NCBI RefSeq assembly: GCF_947623445.1
Contig: NC_135242.1
Coordinates: forward strand, 19,964,001-20,028,000
Direction: 5' to 3'
DNA length: 64,000 bases
From: Clavelina lepadiformis
Lineage: Eukaryota > Chordata > Ascidiacea > Aplousobranchia > Clavelinidae
Shown piece by piece: positions 48,301 through 59,417 of this stretch (position 1 is its first letter; each line of letters begins with the position of its first letter). The translations under genes were made by a program, and so were the position numbers. A model generated the notes under the pieces. It saw only the letters and a program-made list of their open reading frames with translations, was not told the DNA's origin and did not search any database.

Positions 48301-51300
48301 CATACTTGTCCAATATATTTCCCCAGCCCTACTGGCACTTTCAGCTTCTTCAGTAATTTCTTCAACGCTTTTATTCACGCAGTTGCAGTGCTTGTGCATG
48401 TAGGTGGTGTTAAAACAGTTAACATTTTCAGGGCAGGTACAATTTTCCGACCTATCTTCATACATCAACATATACAAAGATTTCCCAGTTGCCAGATTGA
48501 AATAAATCCAAAGTACGAAGCCGCAGCAGAAAATATTTCCTTTCATCTTTCCAGCATCGTTGACCGTGATTTTAAACATGCCCTACAGAAGCAACATATT
48601 CGATACAGTAAATACACCAGCCCTAAATCGCGCTACCTCGCAATGTGGTTATTACAACTTTCCGACGCTATTTTGTTTGGAGATTTCTCCTCAGTATTAA
48701 GATCCTCTCGCGGCCAACATTGCACTTGTACGATACCACCTGCGTTATTACACTGACAACTACAGGTCCGTGACAGTTTTTTTCTGTGTATTTTTATACG
48801 CATTCCTACTATGCATACCTGTCGCACGATTTTTTTTCTGCTCGACTATCTGTGAAAAACGCCCACCGCGTCCAATTATATCAACGCCACTCACAAAGGT
48901 CACCCTGTAATCTCGTAATCCCAAATTATGCTTGCTCGTTTCATCCTCTTTCTTTTTTTCCTTAACCCCGTTCGGCCGACACAAAGCAAACTCAACTCGG
49001 TACACAATTAGAAATAGCTATCTATTCTTGAATGGGAATCATTGTAGAAAGCAAATAACGTCCTTTATTAATGAAATCAAAACCGCTCTTTTCCACACCC
49101 AAAACGACTTCAACCGTGCTTTTAATAACCGGTTATAGTTAGCAAGGGTACGCGCTCAGTCCTTAACACTCCTGCGTTATTTGCTCGTCGTTCAAACGAG
49201 CCTCTTTTTCTCCGACTTGCTCAGTTATGGAATGTTTTATTACAACAGGGGAGTTAAATTACATCTTCATTGTGCACACAGAGCTCGTGACGCAATAGTC
49301 TCGACCGTCACTTAACCATGGAAATACGAGCGGTCTTATTGTGTTATAGCTCGTTTAGGGCCAAGTGCACGGCCTTCATTATTGTCGTTCCTGTCACCGT
49401 CATAGAGCCACTTGAAGCAATTAGCTGGGTCAGTGAATGAGTCCAATTGTTCTATATTTGTTTTGAATTGCCATTGATCTTATGGCTTAAAATTCAAGCA
49501 TTAGATTATTCTTAAGTTGCTTTGAGCCGACATGTGCGGTTTAATCCAGTTTTATGAGTGCTCTTGGTTGCTTATTACTAGTCACTTCTGTCGTATAAGT
49601 GTATTTTGCTCAGTAACAACACTACAGTCGCAATTAGAAGAAGTTTTAATCGTTTAATCGACTATGTGTGGCTCGTTCAAAGCAGGAAGGAAAAACCAAC
49701 AAGCAATTTGTACACGGGAACACAGTGTTCAACACACAAAACACAAAATACTGGAAAAACATCAGAACGTATACGCATCGGCTAAAACAATAATCAGAAC
49801 CTTGAGGCTAAGTAAAATTTGAAATAAAATCTTAATTGCATCGGAAATAATTTAATTTCAAAACGCGGTCATCACTTTTCAACACTGTTACACGTATATG
49901 GGTGTCATCATGACGTTTCCATCAGACTTTCCCCTCACGGAATCAGGTGCTCGTAAAAGAGCATCGTTCATTGTATCGGTTAGCTGGTCGTCGTATATGG
50001 AACTCACCACGCTCCAGGATTGAAGCTTCAAGTCGCCATCGTAGCTGTTCTTGCTCAGAAAGGCGATGTGGTGGTCGCGATAGTTCCTGCTTTCGTCACC
50101 CTCGTCGGTCTGCGTCATCTCAACGTATTGATTCGGGTAGTTGGCCGATGTGTCCGTTTGTAGCGCTACTTCCTGTAGTCCGTATATGGTGAGAACGTCG
50201 ATGGTTGTGGATATAAGACCGCCACAGTAGCCCAGGGTCAGTCTAGTTTGGAAGCTGAAGTCCAAAAGGTTGTCCAGTAAGGTCTTCGCCGAATCTGACG
50301 ACATTGAATTGCAGCAAATGGTAAGAGAATCCGTGTACCACCAAGTAAAGTGATTCCCGTCGGATGCGTCAGAAGCGACGGTTGCGATACCGCTGGCTTC
50401 AGTCGCAACACAAGAGCATATTACAGTCACAAATGACGGGCTTGCCGTGCAAGGCAAACTGAATGGGCAGGTGCAGTTTTGTATTCCAGTTGCTTCACCG
50501 CTGCTCGTGTCTTCATTGAGCAGAATAAGACTTCCCCAAGCCGGCTGTGTGCAAATCAGTATCAGTAAAAAGATACAATCGTTTGCGAACATTAGTCTGA
50601 CCTGAATTTAACAAATTACCGCAGTACAACCTGAATGCGAACATTTTGCGTTAGTAAAATCCGTTGTTATATCCATTACAATAAGAGCATTTTAATGATT
50701 TTATCAGCGCATTTCTGCCACTGACAAAACGCTACCTACCTTCCACCCTTGTTAATTAAATTACGACAGAAGTTGTTGGATGAACACCAAAGTTGCCACT
50801 TGGCTAACTGAGCGTTTAACCGTCCTGTTTGTCTGTAAATATATCAGTAACATCACTGATTAAAGTAACAAGCTGTTTAGTGATGCATGAGCTAGTTTTA
50901 AATTATCAAAGGCTAAAGCACTCACAGGATATTTTCAAAGATAGCCTCTATCCCCACTAGATTTTCTCATGGCTGTGCTTGTTCAGATTAAATGTGATTC
51001 GTAGCCAGTATCTTTACAAGTTTTAGGTCTTTGTAAATGCGCTCTCCCCCTATTGTCCGACATCCTATTTCACACCTTTTCGAAATCAAACAAAAGACAA
51101 GCAGACACTTGATACCCTTTTTAATTGCCCACCTGTGTCCCTACATCATCTTTTTCTTGCCGTCAGTGAGATAAGGAGCCAGGATATGTTTGTGGTTGTT
51201 CGTATCAAAGCAGCATAAAACTACCGGTTTATACACCATGGTGTGTGATTTTGTCGTGATATTACTTTATGTGTCCTTGAGATAATTTTTCAGCATTGAC

Positions 51301-54300
51301 TATAAATTTGTAGTTTCGAAAGGATTTTTTTACAAACTGCTATTCCACTTGCTTCACCGATGCTCGTGTTTTCGTTAAGTAGAACCCCCATGTTGGCTGT
51401 GTGCAAATCAGCATCAGTGAAAAGATACAATCGTTTGCAAGCATTACAGCCTAACCTGATTTTTCCAACCCGCCACAGTACAACCCGAATAAACACATTT
51501 AAGTAATATACCACATTTAAGTTATATCCATTACAAAAAAAGAGTTTTAATGATATTGTAATTCTGCCACTGACAAAGTGCTACTTACCATCGATGCGTC
51601 TTATCATGATTGATTGGTGTCACAGAATCTGTCGAGTGATCTCTAAGGTTGCCACTTGGATAACTTTGCGTTTAACCGACTTGTTTGTCTGTAAATATAT
51701 CGGTAACAACACCGGTTAGAGTAACAAGCTGTTCGGTTATGCATGAGCTGGCTTTAAGTTTATCGGGATCACGTCAATTAACCGTGAACAAATTAACCGG
51801 CGACAATTGGTTTTGATCAACTAACCGGCAACAAATTGGCCGGCGACACAAATCAACCTCTATGCATTTTAACCGTACGATTGTATTTAAATAAATGTTT
51901 CAATTTGTATTGAAATAAAAATAAATTTTGTTAAAAAAAGGAAATAATTACAAACAAATATTTACTTTACATATAATATACTACCATCAACTTAAACACA
52001 ATAATTCAGCACTTGCACGGTCAATTCACCTCCTGGTCAATTTTGATTCCGGTCAGTTGGTTTTCGGTCAATTTACGTCACTGTTAGTTGTCCCCGGTTA
52101 GTTTGTTCGCGGTCAATTTCACACGGTTAATTGTCGTAGAACCAAATTTATCACAGCGTGAAGCACCCATCAGGTTACTAGGCAGTATCTTTACAAATTT
52201 TAGGTGTTTGTAAGTGCGCACTTTCCTTAATCCGAAATTCCCACCTTTTCATAATTTTACAAAAAATACGATCAAAAGCTTTGCTTGATACCTTTTATAA
52301 TTAACTGGCTGGTCTCTTCACATCATCTCTCTTCCTGATGTAAGGGGGTGTTGTCGATGAGGTAACGGGCCAAGATATTCTCATGGTTGTTCATTTAATC
52401 AAAGAAGACGTGTCATGACGCCGTTACGTGTGCGCTATGGTTGCAGTATTGCTCGATGTCGGGTTGAAATGTATCATGGAATACAAAGTAGTAACGTATA
52501 TTTTTAAACATGATATTTTACAGATTACATTTTATGATGACAGTAGTTTGACTACTAGACTAGAATAAAAACTTCACACTTAATATAGTACACACTGCCA
52601 TTAATATTGTAGCTACCTCGGCCGAGACAGAGCCAGAGATGGGTGGTTTAACAGCGGACGTATTCCGCACTCTTCAAACTGATGCTGGCTTTAGTAAGCT
52701 TGTCTGCTTTGTTACACCTATCACTTGGCCGACATTGATTGGTTATTGAAATCACAGACACAGCTTTTTGTGATTGACCATTCCACGCTTGTCATCAGTG
52801 ACTGGCATTTGCCAGTGATTGCTTATCATTGCTTTCTTAATTGTAATTATGACTTCATTTATTTGCATGATGAGATTCGTATTTGTATACACCGTTATAT
52901 GACATTTTTCATGCTCTTTTGTGGCTGAATTCATTTTTATAAGACTTTGTGTGCTATATTTAGTTAGTCATGAGCAATGAATGTCACCTGAAATTCAGAT
53001 TTTATGCTTCAACCATCATTTTACCTATAATTATGAGACGTGAAATCTTCTATCACATTTTCCACGTCAACTCTCAGTGCACTGTCAATTCATCAATTTT
53101 ACTGATAATAATTAATGGAAGTATATTTTAAGGAAGCTCATGTAATCTACCTTTATTAAACCAAACCATAAACGTTTCATCAGTGTCTTTGGTGTCAACC
53201 GATTACTTGAGTGGAAATCAAGTCGTCCACACGGAGGTGCTAGAGATCCAACTCTTGACAGCAGACGACGGTTGTGATTTAGTGACGTCAGCCGCGGTTC
53301 TGCCCAACTTCGGTATCCAGTTACAGGGGTCGGTTTTCGCGACTGAAATTTTGCATGGGAATCCAACGATTGGTTTTATAGAGCCAGATAGGGCAGCAGA
53401 CAGGTAAGTTGATGTTGGCATCTTATGTATTACTAACCGACTGCATCCGTCCTTCAGTGTTGTTGAAAGTTTTATTTTTGAATTACTCCCATCCAAGTAC
53501 GCATTAATGGCAAAATATATCCGTGATTAGGTGAGTAGAAAAAAGTAAATTATGACGCATGTTTTCTTGGGGTGAACCAGATGCGGACTTGTGCAAGCCG
53601 GAGACCGCATAACATCAGTGAATGGTTACTCCTGTGAAGAATATAGCGCTGATGAGGTCAACCAGCTGCTCAACGACGCTTACTATTCTGGACAGGTAAG
53701 ACAGGATTTTGTCCTCTCTGTTATGTTGCTGAATTTCCCCATCGCAGTCATCATATCTATTAAAATGGTGCTAACGGGCAAGTTGTGGCCGTTGAATTAA
53801 TACCAGAAAACATGACGTTCTAGGTTGTTCTTCAAATCGAGTTTGACGTGGCGGAGTCTGTGGTACCGAGCAGCGGAACATTTCACCAAAAACTTCCCAA
53901 GAGGCGAGGTGTCGATTTGGGAATCGTAGTCAGCGGTATGAGAGATCGATTTTTAGTTATTCATATGTTCCGAAATTTATTTCATACCTGTTTTCAATGT
54001 AAACGAATAGCAGAAACTTCTTATTCACCCATATATACTCAATCGAAGCACTTTGCGTTAGTTTATACTTGAAAGTGAAAGCCATTTGTGGAACGCAAAG
54101 TTTATCTTTTACTGCATGGCATCGAACACTTGTTTTTACCACTAAACGCAAAATAACTTCTTAAAATTTTTAAGTTAAAAGTATATCCTCGAATTAGAAT
54201 AAATGCCTTTTAACCGCCCCATAAAAATCAACAACCCTCAATTACAGCTCCCAGTGGTCGTTATCATGGTCACGCTTTGATGATTTCGGAAGTCAAGCGT

Positions 54301-57300
54301 GGATCTGTTGCTCACCGAACCGGAACGCTGGAGGCGGGGGACAGGCTACTGGCGATCGACGGAGTCCGCCTGGATGAGTGCACTCCGGATGATGCTCATG
54401 CTCTTCTGGCCAGCGCAGAGGATGTTGTGCGTTTGAAGATACAAAAAGATGAAGAAAACTCAGGTACGGTAAGGTTACGAGGAGTTCGGTTCAACTGCAT
54501 CGGCATCTCGGTGCTACACTTGCGTTTAATTTTGAAATTAGGGTATTTGTAGTTGTTTTTCTCTTGCTGACTTGTTCTTACATCGCATAATAACCTGCAT
54601 TGTTGTACGTCCGCAACATGTTCTTTGCATGCTAATTCTGGGCGCCATTAGTCAGCGAGGATTTGTAGTTTTATTTTAAGTTGTTTTTATTTAAAGATGA
54701 TGCAGACTCGAGCAATGTCATATCATACACCGTTGAACTGAAGCGTCGCGGCGGACCGCTCGGTATAACTATATCAGGCACGGAAGAACCGTTTGATCCC
54801 ATCTTTATATCTGGACTGGCTCCTGGAGGGTTAGCAGACAGGTGATTAAATGAAGCAATTGGTTGACTTCTAGTATTGATTAGGAAATGCTCAAAACGAA
54901 TGTTTACGAGTTTCCCTCGACTCCCCTTTACCACCACGTCACAATCATGGACACTGCTTATTTTCAATCGAGATCGATGTTATTGGTTGATTATTTCAAC
55001 AAAAATGTCTTCAAATACGCTCTCCAGTCTATCCTTTTTGGAGTTTGCATTGTTCTGTTATGTCTTTGTAATCGCCTTAAGGCGTAGAGTTCTAAGCGTC
55101 GCTTTTAATACGTGCATGACATTTAGACGTGCGTGTACGAAGGCAACCGTTACCACTTTGACTACGTTATGTCTTATAGTAAATGTCTGCTTTCCTAATT
55201 CGTTCATTCATTTCAATGCCCGTCTTATGCAGAACTGGAGCGATCCACGAAGGGGACAAAATTCAGTCTATCAACGGGATTTCTCTGCGCGCTAAGAAGC
55301 TGAGTGAAGCCATCGGCCTCCTTCAGAATGCTGGCGAGCTTGTTACTCTGAAAATTAAACGAAATTTACCGAGCCCTGCAGATATTAAGCCTATGCTCGC
55401 CACATCACGTCATTCGCCTTTTCAAATAAATCCATCGGGAAAAAGTCCAATCTTGGTAAGAGATTGTGTGTTTTGGGTGTGACATTTTATTTTGTTGTAC
55501 TCACGATTTGATCATTTTCACAAGTTCATTTTTATTCTTTGGCATTTCCTTAAATATTTTTCAACTGCAAAATTTTTTTGCAGAAAAACGACACAATATC
55601 AGAGTTTAGCGACCCCGAAGATGATATTTTACCGCCCCGAATGGGCCCCTTGTCTGACCATTCTCCTTTCTCCGACCCCACTAGTAGCCCAAAGCAAAGT
55701 ACCCCGACTGGCCTACCTCCCGTGTTCACCAAAGATCGAGGCGTTCGACCTGGACCGGCGGGAGCTCCGAGCGTCGACAGTGCGGTGGAATCGTGGGAAG
55801 ACTCGAGCGCTGAACTGTACGGGACTAGAAGTAGCGCTGGTAATTCTTGTTGGATTTTGTTTTCCATTCAGTTTAGTATTTATAGTACGTGTGTGGAATA
55901 GCTTGAAGCATAAAATATTAACAAACGATTTTAAACAGAATATTTTACAAATTCTATTTTTATGGTGGTTACAATTTGATGTATGACTGTATTAAGAATA
56001 CATGGTGCATCTAGTTGGTAGCGGTATAAGCATTGTGAATTCCTTCGAAATTGTAATTAATTCTTGCACTTTCCTTCCTTTTCTTTAAAATATTAAACTT
56101 TTCATAGAGCTAGACAGTAGCACGAGTTTTGAACTTTTCCCAAAAACACTGACCGGTTATTGCCCGCTCCCACTCAGTAAAGTGCAGCAGGACCTGGAAG
56201 ATTTTTTATCCGGAGGTTAACACCAAACTTTTATTCTTGCTTGTCTGCCATTGAGAACGTGACTTGCCCGATGTTCATTCAAACCTCGTCAACTTATGTC
56301 GGGCTGTGTGCATTTGATTGTTCTGAATCTCGGTGTGTCCCGTACAGCCATTGTGTTTGTCGGTTACAAAAGTTTCCGCGAAGATAACATCAGCTCTTGC
56401 TTCTATCAGAAATCTAATCTTCACAATTCTAACTTTAACAGTTACTAACAGCTATAAAGTCACACTTCAGCCTGGATTTCCTAATTCATTTCAAAATTAA
56501 CCCACGCCTGAGTACCATTTATCAGTAAAATGCCGGCATTGCTTTTGCTTTATTCATTCAGAGTAAATGCATTTCATTCGGTTGCGCAGTTGCATTAGCC
56601 GATTTCATTTAGAACAGATGTTCCCGATCAAAACACTTTTGATAATATTATTCCGTATCCGCACAGGTAGTGCGCATCCATCCGCAGTGTCGTCAATACC
56701 GCACGAAGCTACCTCACCTGCACACCAGCCGCAATATACCACGAGCTCGGCCACCGTAGGTCGCAGAGCAATCCAGCCCTCAACCTTGTCCAGATTGCAA
56801 AGACGTAGCGAAGCAGGGACAAAAATTGTCGATCACCTTAAAACAAGGTTGGTGCCATTTATGGCCTGTTTGGTGTCTTCACGCTGCTTTTATGAATCTT
56901 TTTTATTCATTTTTTTGGATTTGCTTAGATTCGAGCCGAACACGTCACGTACTTACTCTGACACGTGGGGCACTCGAGAGCAAATACGTGCTCGAAATTT
57001 CAAATCGCCCGAAATAAGGTATGACGTCACTAGAACTATAGCGCTTGACTATGACAACACCGAAATAAAGGACTTCTATATTCAGCAGCGGTCGAGGTGC
57101 CCCTGTCGCAGATTGGCAGCGTGCCTTGGAGGATCTTCAGTCTGTCGGGCAATCCACGGGTTTTTTAAGAGATCTTGAAGTAAGTCTTTGTGGATTGAAG
57201 TTTTCTTGTCGTTTATTAGAATAAATTTATTTAGGATATCGTTCATGAGAATAGTGCGTTATAAGATTACTAGTGTTGTCAATGGCCGTAGATATGTCAT

Positions 57301-58337
57301 GAATCTTTTAGATGTATTACCGTTCATGGTGTTCAGCACGTTATGTTTTCCTGAATATTTTTAGACTAATCTAACTCTTGACACCGAGGACCGGAACAGA
57401 CAAACGGGAACGTTTCGCCGCCAGCCACCCAGCGACGACTACACTTACCGGCACTTGGCGCCAGGTGGCGGTGTGTACGACACGTTCGCTGGGAGAAGAG
57501 ACATGCCCAGACAACAACAAACACCTTCATCGTTGCCACTTCAGCTTCACAGGGTAAGCAGGGTCAAACATTTTAATGTTTTAAAAGCGCTCTTTTGTTT
57601 GTTAAAAAAAAGAAATGCCAGTCGCCGAAATTGCCGAAAGATCAAAATTATCAAACTTAAACTTATAACTATAAAGAAGCCGGAAACACCAGGAGTCGGG
57701 CAAGGAGTTTTTATAGCTCCAGGGCACATATTGTTTGTGGCAAATTAGAGAAAACTTCGTAGAAATCAATAAGGCTGTTACGCGCACAGAAAAAAATAAA
57801 ACATCGATACGAAATCCCTTACAGCTCAGCTTGTGTAAAGACAGTCCCGCTGAAGACTTTGGATTTTCGGTGTCTGACGGCCAACTTGAACGTGGTGTCT
57901 ACGTGCACACTGTACGACCTGGTAGTGCCGCCGCCAGAGCTGGCTTGTTGCCTTATGATCGTCTCTTGCAGGTTTTAATTGCTCGTTACAGTACTTTAAA
58001 GAGTTAGTTATATTCATTACGTTTTATTTATGATTTAAATACATTAGCTTTGGCATAAAAACAAACTAAACCACTTCTCATCATTCTTGAATTTGGTAAT
58101 ATCTAATGCTCAAACCATTTCCAGGTCAACGGTACATCCACATACGACGTTGACTGTAGCATGGCTATTCCTCTTATCACCTGCGCTCAAAGTAAAATGG
58201 ATGTCCTAGTTTCTCGTAACCCTAGCAACGCATCTGCCGTGGTAACGCACCATCAAGGTCGTCCAGTCCTCTCTCCTCCAGTGAGTCTAACATTTCATCA
58301 GAGAGAACAACATCCTGATCCTTTTCCCACTCTCTAG
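39343..58337 (+). CDS. Grip: Glutamate receptor-interacting protein (seven-PDZ scaffold)
   Basis: Twenty-three exons: 39343-39601, 43229-43297, 43749-43884, 44210-44355, 44619-44778, 44986-45131, 45295-45442, 45895-46070, 46281-46442, 53184-53403, 53581-53695, 53824-53935, 54248-54463, 54697-54841, 55233-55455, 55584-55839, 56108-56215, 56667-56847, 56929-57018, 57086-57179, 57365-57553, 57825-57971, 58125-58337; 1236 residues. Seven PDZ domains with carboxylate-binding loops MGLTL (PDZ1, about residue 125), SFGFV, DLGIT, NFGIQ, DLGIV, PLGIT and DFGFS (PDZ7, about 1125), in the 3+3+1 layout of vertebrate GRIP1/2. Close matches include [25 protein letters not shown] and QALEDL-like stretches. 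Vertebrate GRIP anchors AMPA receptors and Eph/ephrin proteins. Introns are short except the one after exon 9 (6.7 kb), which hosts other genes. A GTGAGT donor lies inside the last exon, so an alternative C-terminus is possible. Confidence 0.95.
39602..42721. other. First Grip intron, upstream part
   Basis: About 3.1 kb without a coding module or recognisable repeat. The part just before 42722 should hold a second Grip promoter for the alternative first exon. Confidence 0.4.
42722..42812 (+). CDS. Grip: Alternative first exon of Grip
   Basis: ATG followed by thirty codons ([18 protein letters not shown]) ends at a GTAAGT donor in phase 1, the same phase as the exon at 39343-39601. Both can splice to 43229. 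This start gives a protein of about 1180 residues. The Cys at position 6 near the N-terminus could be palmitoylated. The 39343 exon instead begins MGSSHSS, a candidate N-myristoylation signal. Confidence 0.6.
46559..46635. repeat. Short imperfect tandem repeat in Grip intron
   Basis: Two copies of a tgtatcggttccaat block followed by a ttccaatt variant. The rest of 46443-47856 is AT-rich intron in which nothing else was seen. Confidence 0.6.
47857..48546 (-). CDS. Intronless secreted cysteine-rich protein, nested paralogue 1
   Basis: Single-exon ORF of 229 codons counted from [10 protein letters not shown], which starts a good signal peptide. The ORF remains open for eleven codons upstream. 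Mature part: NCTC, C, CNC, a VCC pair and RC, eight cysteines in all, placed as in the ORF at 49888-50592. Other shared blocks are CPxxxxC, SLSSA, LTVY, IAF, AWSV and a C-terminal T-x-x-Y. There are at least seven N-glycosylation sequons. It lies antisense inside the large Grip intron. No known family was recognised. Conservation of frame, cysteines and length with its neighbour argues that it is a real gene. Confidence 0.75.
   Translation of the reverse strand: MKGNIFCCGFVLWIYFNLATGKSLYMLMYEDRSENCTCPENVNCFNTTYMHKHCNCVNKSVEEITEEAESASRAGEIYWTSMDYRTIVCCRSLSSANATTMFRKLLNHSQIRNLVLNRCQALNGSEVLTVYSMRRLRVDVLTDNGTVHFNENIRQSDLLDGTRLYLIRSIAFISSYVVNATTDFKAWSVFLSKDEKVWASSAVDYALQRRPPDLLTGTDNRFLITTFYP
48547..49887. 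other. Spacer between nested paralogues
   Basis: Contains the upstream region of the 47857-48546 gene. ORFs here are short and without domains. Confidence 0.4.
49888..50592 (-). CDS. Intronless secreted cysteine-rich protein, nested paralogue 2
   Basis: Single-exon ORF of 234 codons. It begins [20 protein letters not shown], a clear signal peptide. The mature part has eight cysteines matching those of the 47857 gene (NCTC, C, CSC, CC, YC), then TIYG, IAFLS, SWSV, DALLR and a final T-x-x-Y-V. It is acidic and rich in Ser, Thr and Asp, with fewer glycosylation sequons than its paralogue. It lies antisense in the 6.7 kb Grip intron. No family was recognised. Intronless form could mean a retrocopy or an ancestrally intronless gene; no poly(A) tract was seen. 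Confidence 0.78.
   Translation of the reverse strand: MFANDCIFLLILICTQPAWGSLILLNEDTSSGEATGIQNCTCPFSLPCTASPSFVTVICSCVATEASGIATVASDASDGNHFTWWYTDSLTICCNSMSSDSAKTLLDNLLDFSFQTRLTLGYCGGLISTTIDVLTIYGLQEVALQTDTSANYPNQYVEMTQTDEGDESRNYRDHHIAFLSKNSYDGDLKLQSWSVVSSIYDDQLTDTMNDALLRAPDSVRGKSDGNVMMTPIYV
51340..51444 (-). pseudogene. Truncated third copy of the nested secreted gene
   Basis: The start [20 protein letters not shown] matches the signal peptide of the 49888 gene. Just after the W-G the frame shifts, and the homologous residues (LLNENTS-G-EASGI) continue in another frame. Homology ends there; the rest of the coding region is absent. The copy arose with the segmental duplication. Confidence 0.75.
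51765..52143. mobile_element. MULE-like inverted-repeat element, 379 bp
   Basis: The two ends are inverted copies built on CAATTAACCGTG, with further gacaaattaaccggc-type units inside each arm. Flanks are aagtttatc (51756-51764) and aaatttatc (52144-52152), a 9-bp target-site duplication with one mismatch. The uninterrupted paralogous segment near 50900 lacks the insertion, which confirms its borders. A 9-bp duplication with long imperfect inverted repeats suggests the Mutator-like superfamily. Confidence 0.65.
52421..53183. other. Remainder of large Grip intron
   Basis: AT-rich, no gene seen. A small hairpin (agtgactggcatttgccagt) lies near 52797; it is too weak to call an RNA. Confidence 0.35.
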
Positions 58338-58624
58338 CGTTTATTTCTCCTCCAAGCTGCATGTGCCTTACCTGTTTATCATCATATTCGTCTAGTCTTA
58401 CCTTTTTTGCGACTTCTGCATTGGCTTTTAGCAATACCAACTCTTTTAGCCTTTTTGCAGTCGTTATAAGTTGTATTTAGATGGCTTCTTACTGCATGCT
58501 GTGGGTAATAATGCGGCTGGAACGTCTCGAACTGTATGTGTGTGTTATATGTCTTTGGTCTTAGAAGGAGTCCTTGACCCACTACCTCGCTCGGTTTCAG
58601 TCGCCCTCCACGACAGAAAATCAT
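58222..58624 (-). other. Unexplained protein-like antisense stretch over the Grip 3' end
   Basis: Two overlapping minus-strand ORFs (58382-58624 and 58222-58440) look more like real protein than chance: the first has VVGQGLLLRPK and FETFQPHYYPQ, the second an acidic/basic helical segment with [13 protein letters not shown]. They lie in different frames with a short overlap. The second overlaps the last Grip exon on the other strand. I recognise no family. It could be a relic of a processed gene, an antisense exon or chance. Confidence 0.25.
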
Positions 58625-58721
58625 GTTTGATTTGTCAGATATAGTTTTCTCTTTGTTTTATTTCATTCTACCTAGAAGAAGCCATTTACCGATGCAGTAT
58701 TTTTCAACGTCAACTATTCAT

Positions 58722-58727
58722 AATAAA
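58722..58727 (+). terminator. Grip: Candidate Grip polyadenylation signal
   Basis: First AATAAA seen after the Grip stop codon, about 385 bp downstream. Confidence 0.3.
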
Positions 58728-59417
58728 ATTAACACCGATACAGATTTGACTTCAGTGGTAGAAATCAATCACCCGTAGCGTTTACATTTAGCTACATTAT
58801 GGATTCGACGGTTTTCGATACTACTGTATAGGCAGCCAAGATTGTTTTAGCATTGATATTTCATGCGAAATCGCTTTTACCACTTTTTCATTTGAGTTAT
58901 ATTCAGGTCTTCCATGATACGCTTGTTTTGAATATACGTCTTGGCTGAGTCACCGCATCTCATTATCTTAAAATAAGCGAGTTTGTTTATCGCTTTCTTT
59001 TTCATTTCCTCCTAAGGCAAGGTTTGCCTTTATTAACTCAGTTTTAGGTGAAATAGGCTGAATTGTTTCCGTCATAAATGGCAAACTTACGTAGGTTGGT
59101 GACCAAATGCCAGGAATCTTGCACAAATACGTTTGATTCAAGTTACGACTGTTTCCAGTTAGCTTTAGTGATTGATAGCTTTTATTGACAGCCTTTTTTG
59201 TGTAAGTTTAACTTGCGAAGATATTATGAATGGAAATCATCAATAGTAGCACTTGATAAGATTCAAGTGGAAAAATTCTGGTTTATTAAAACAAAAAATC
59301 TTAATTCTGATTCAAAAACGCCTGAAGCGTATTTTATTGTTATATCAGTTACTTTCTGCAACTCTCGACCTCATTTAGTGAGCTTACTAGACTAGATGTG
59401 TTGATTTTAAGCTGAAA
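58728..59417. other. Intergenic, no gene seen
   Basis: AT-rich spacer between Grip and the C3-like gene; it presumably contains the promoter of the latter, but no TATA box stands out. Confidence 0.4.

Larger units (their letters stand above)
50480..52420. repeat. Tandem segmental duplication in the Grip intron
   Basis: The segment 50480-51240 (5' end of the nested gene plus upstream DNA) is repeated, diverged, at about 51340-52420. Shared blocks include ctttacaa-tttta near the end, tgtctgtaaatatatc, gtaacaagctgtt and ttctgccactgacaaa. The second copy is lengthened by a 379-bp inserted element at 51765-52143. Confidence 0.8.

Noticed and set aside
52797-52820. Short hairpin as possible small RNA
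   Set aside because: The stem is too short and imperfect, and there is no supporting context.
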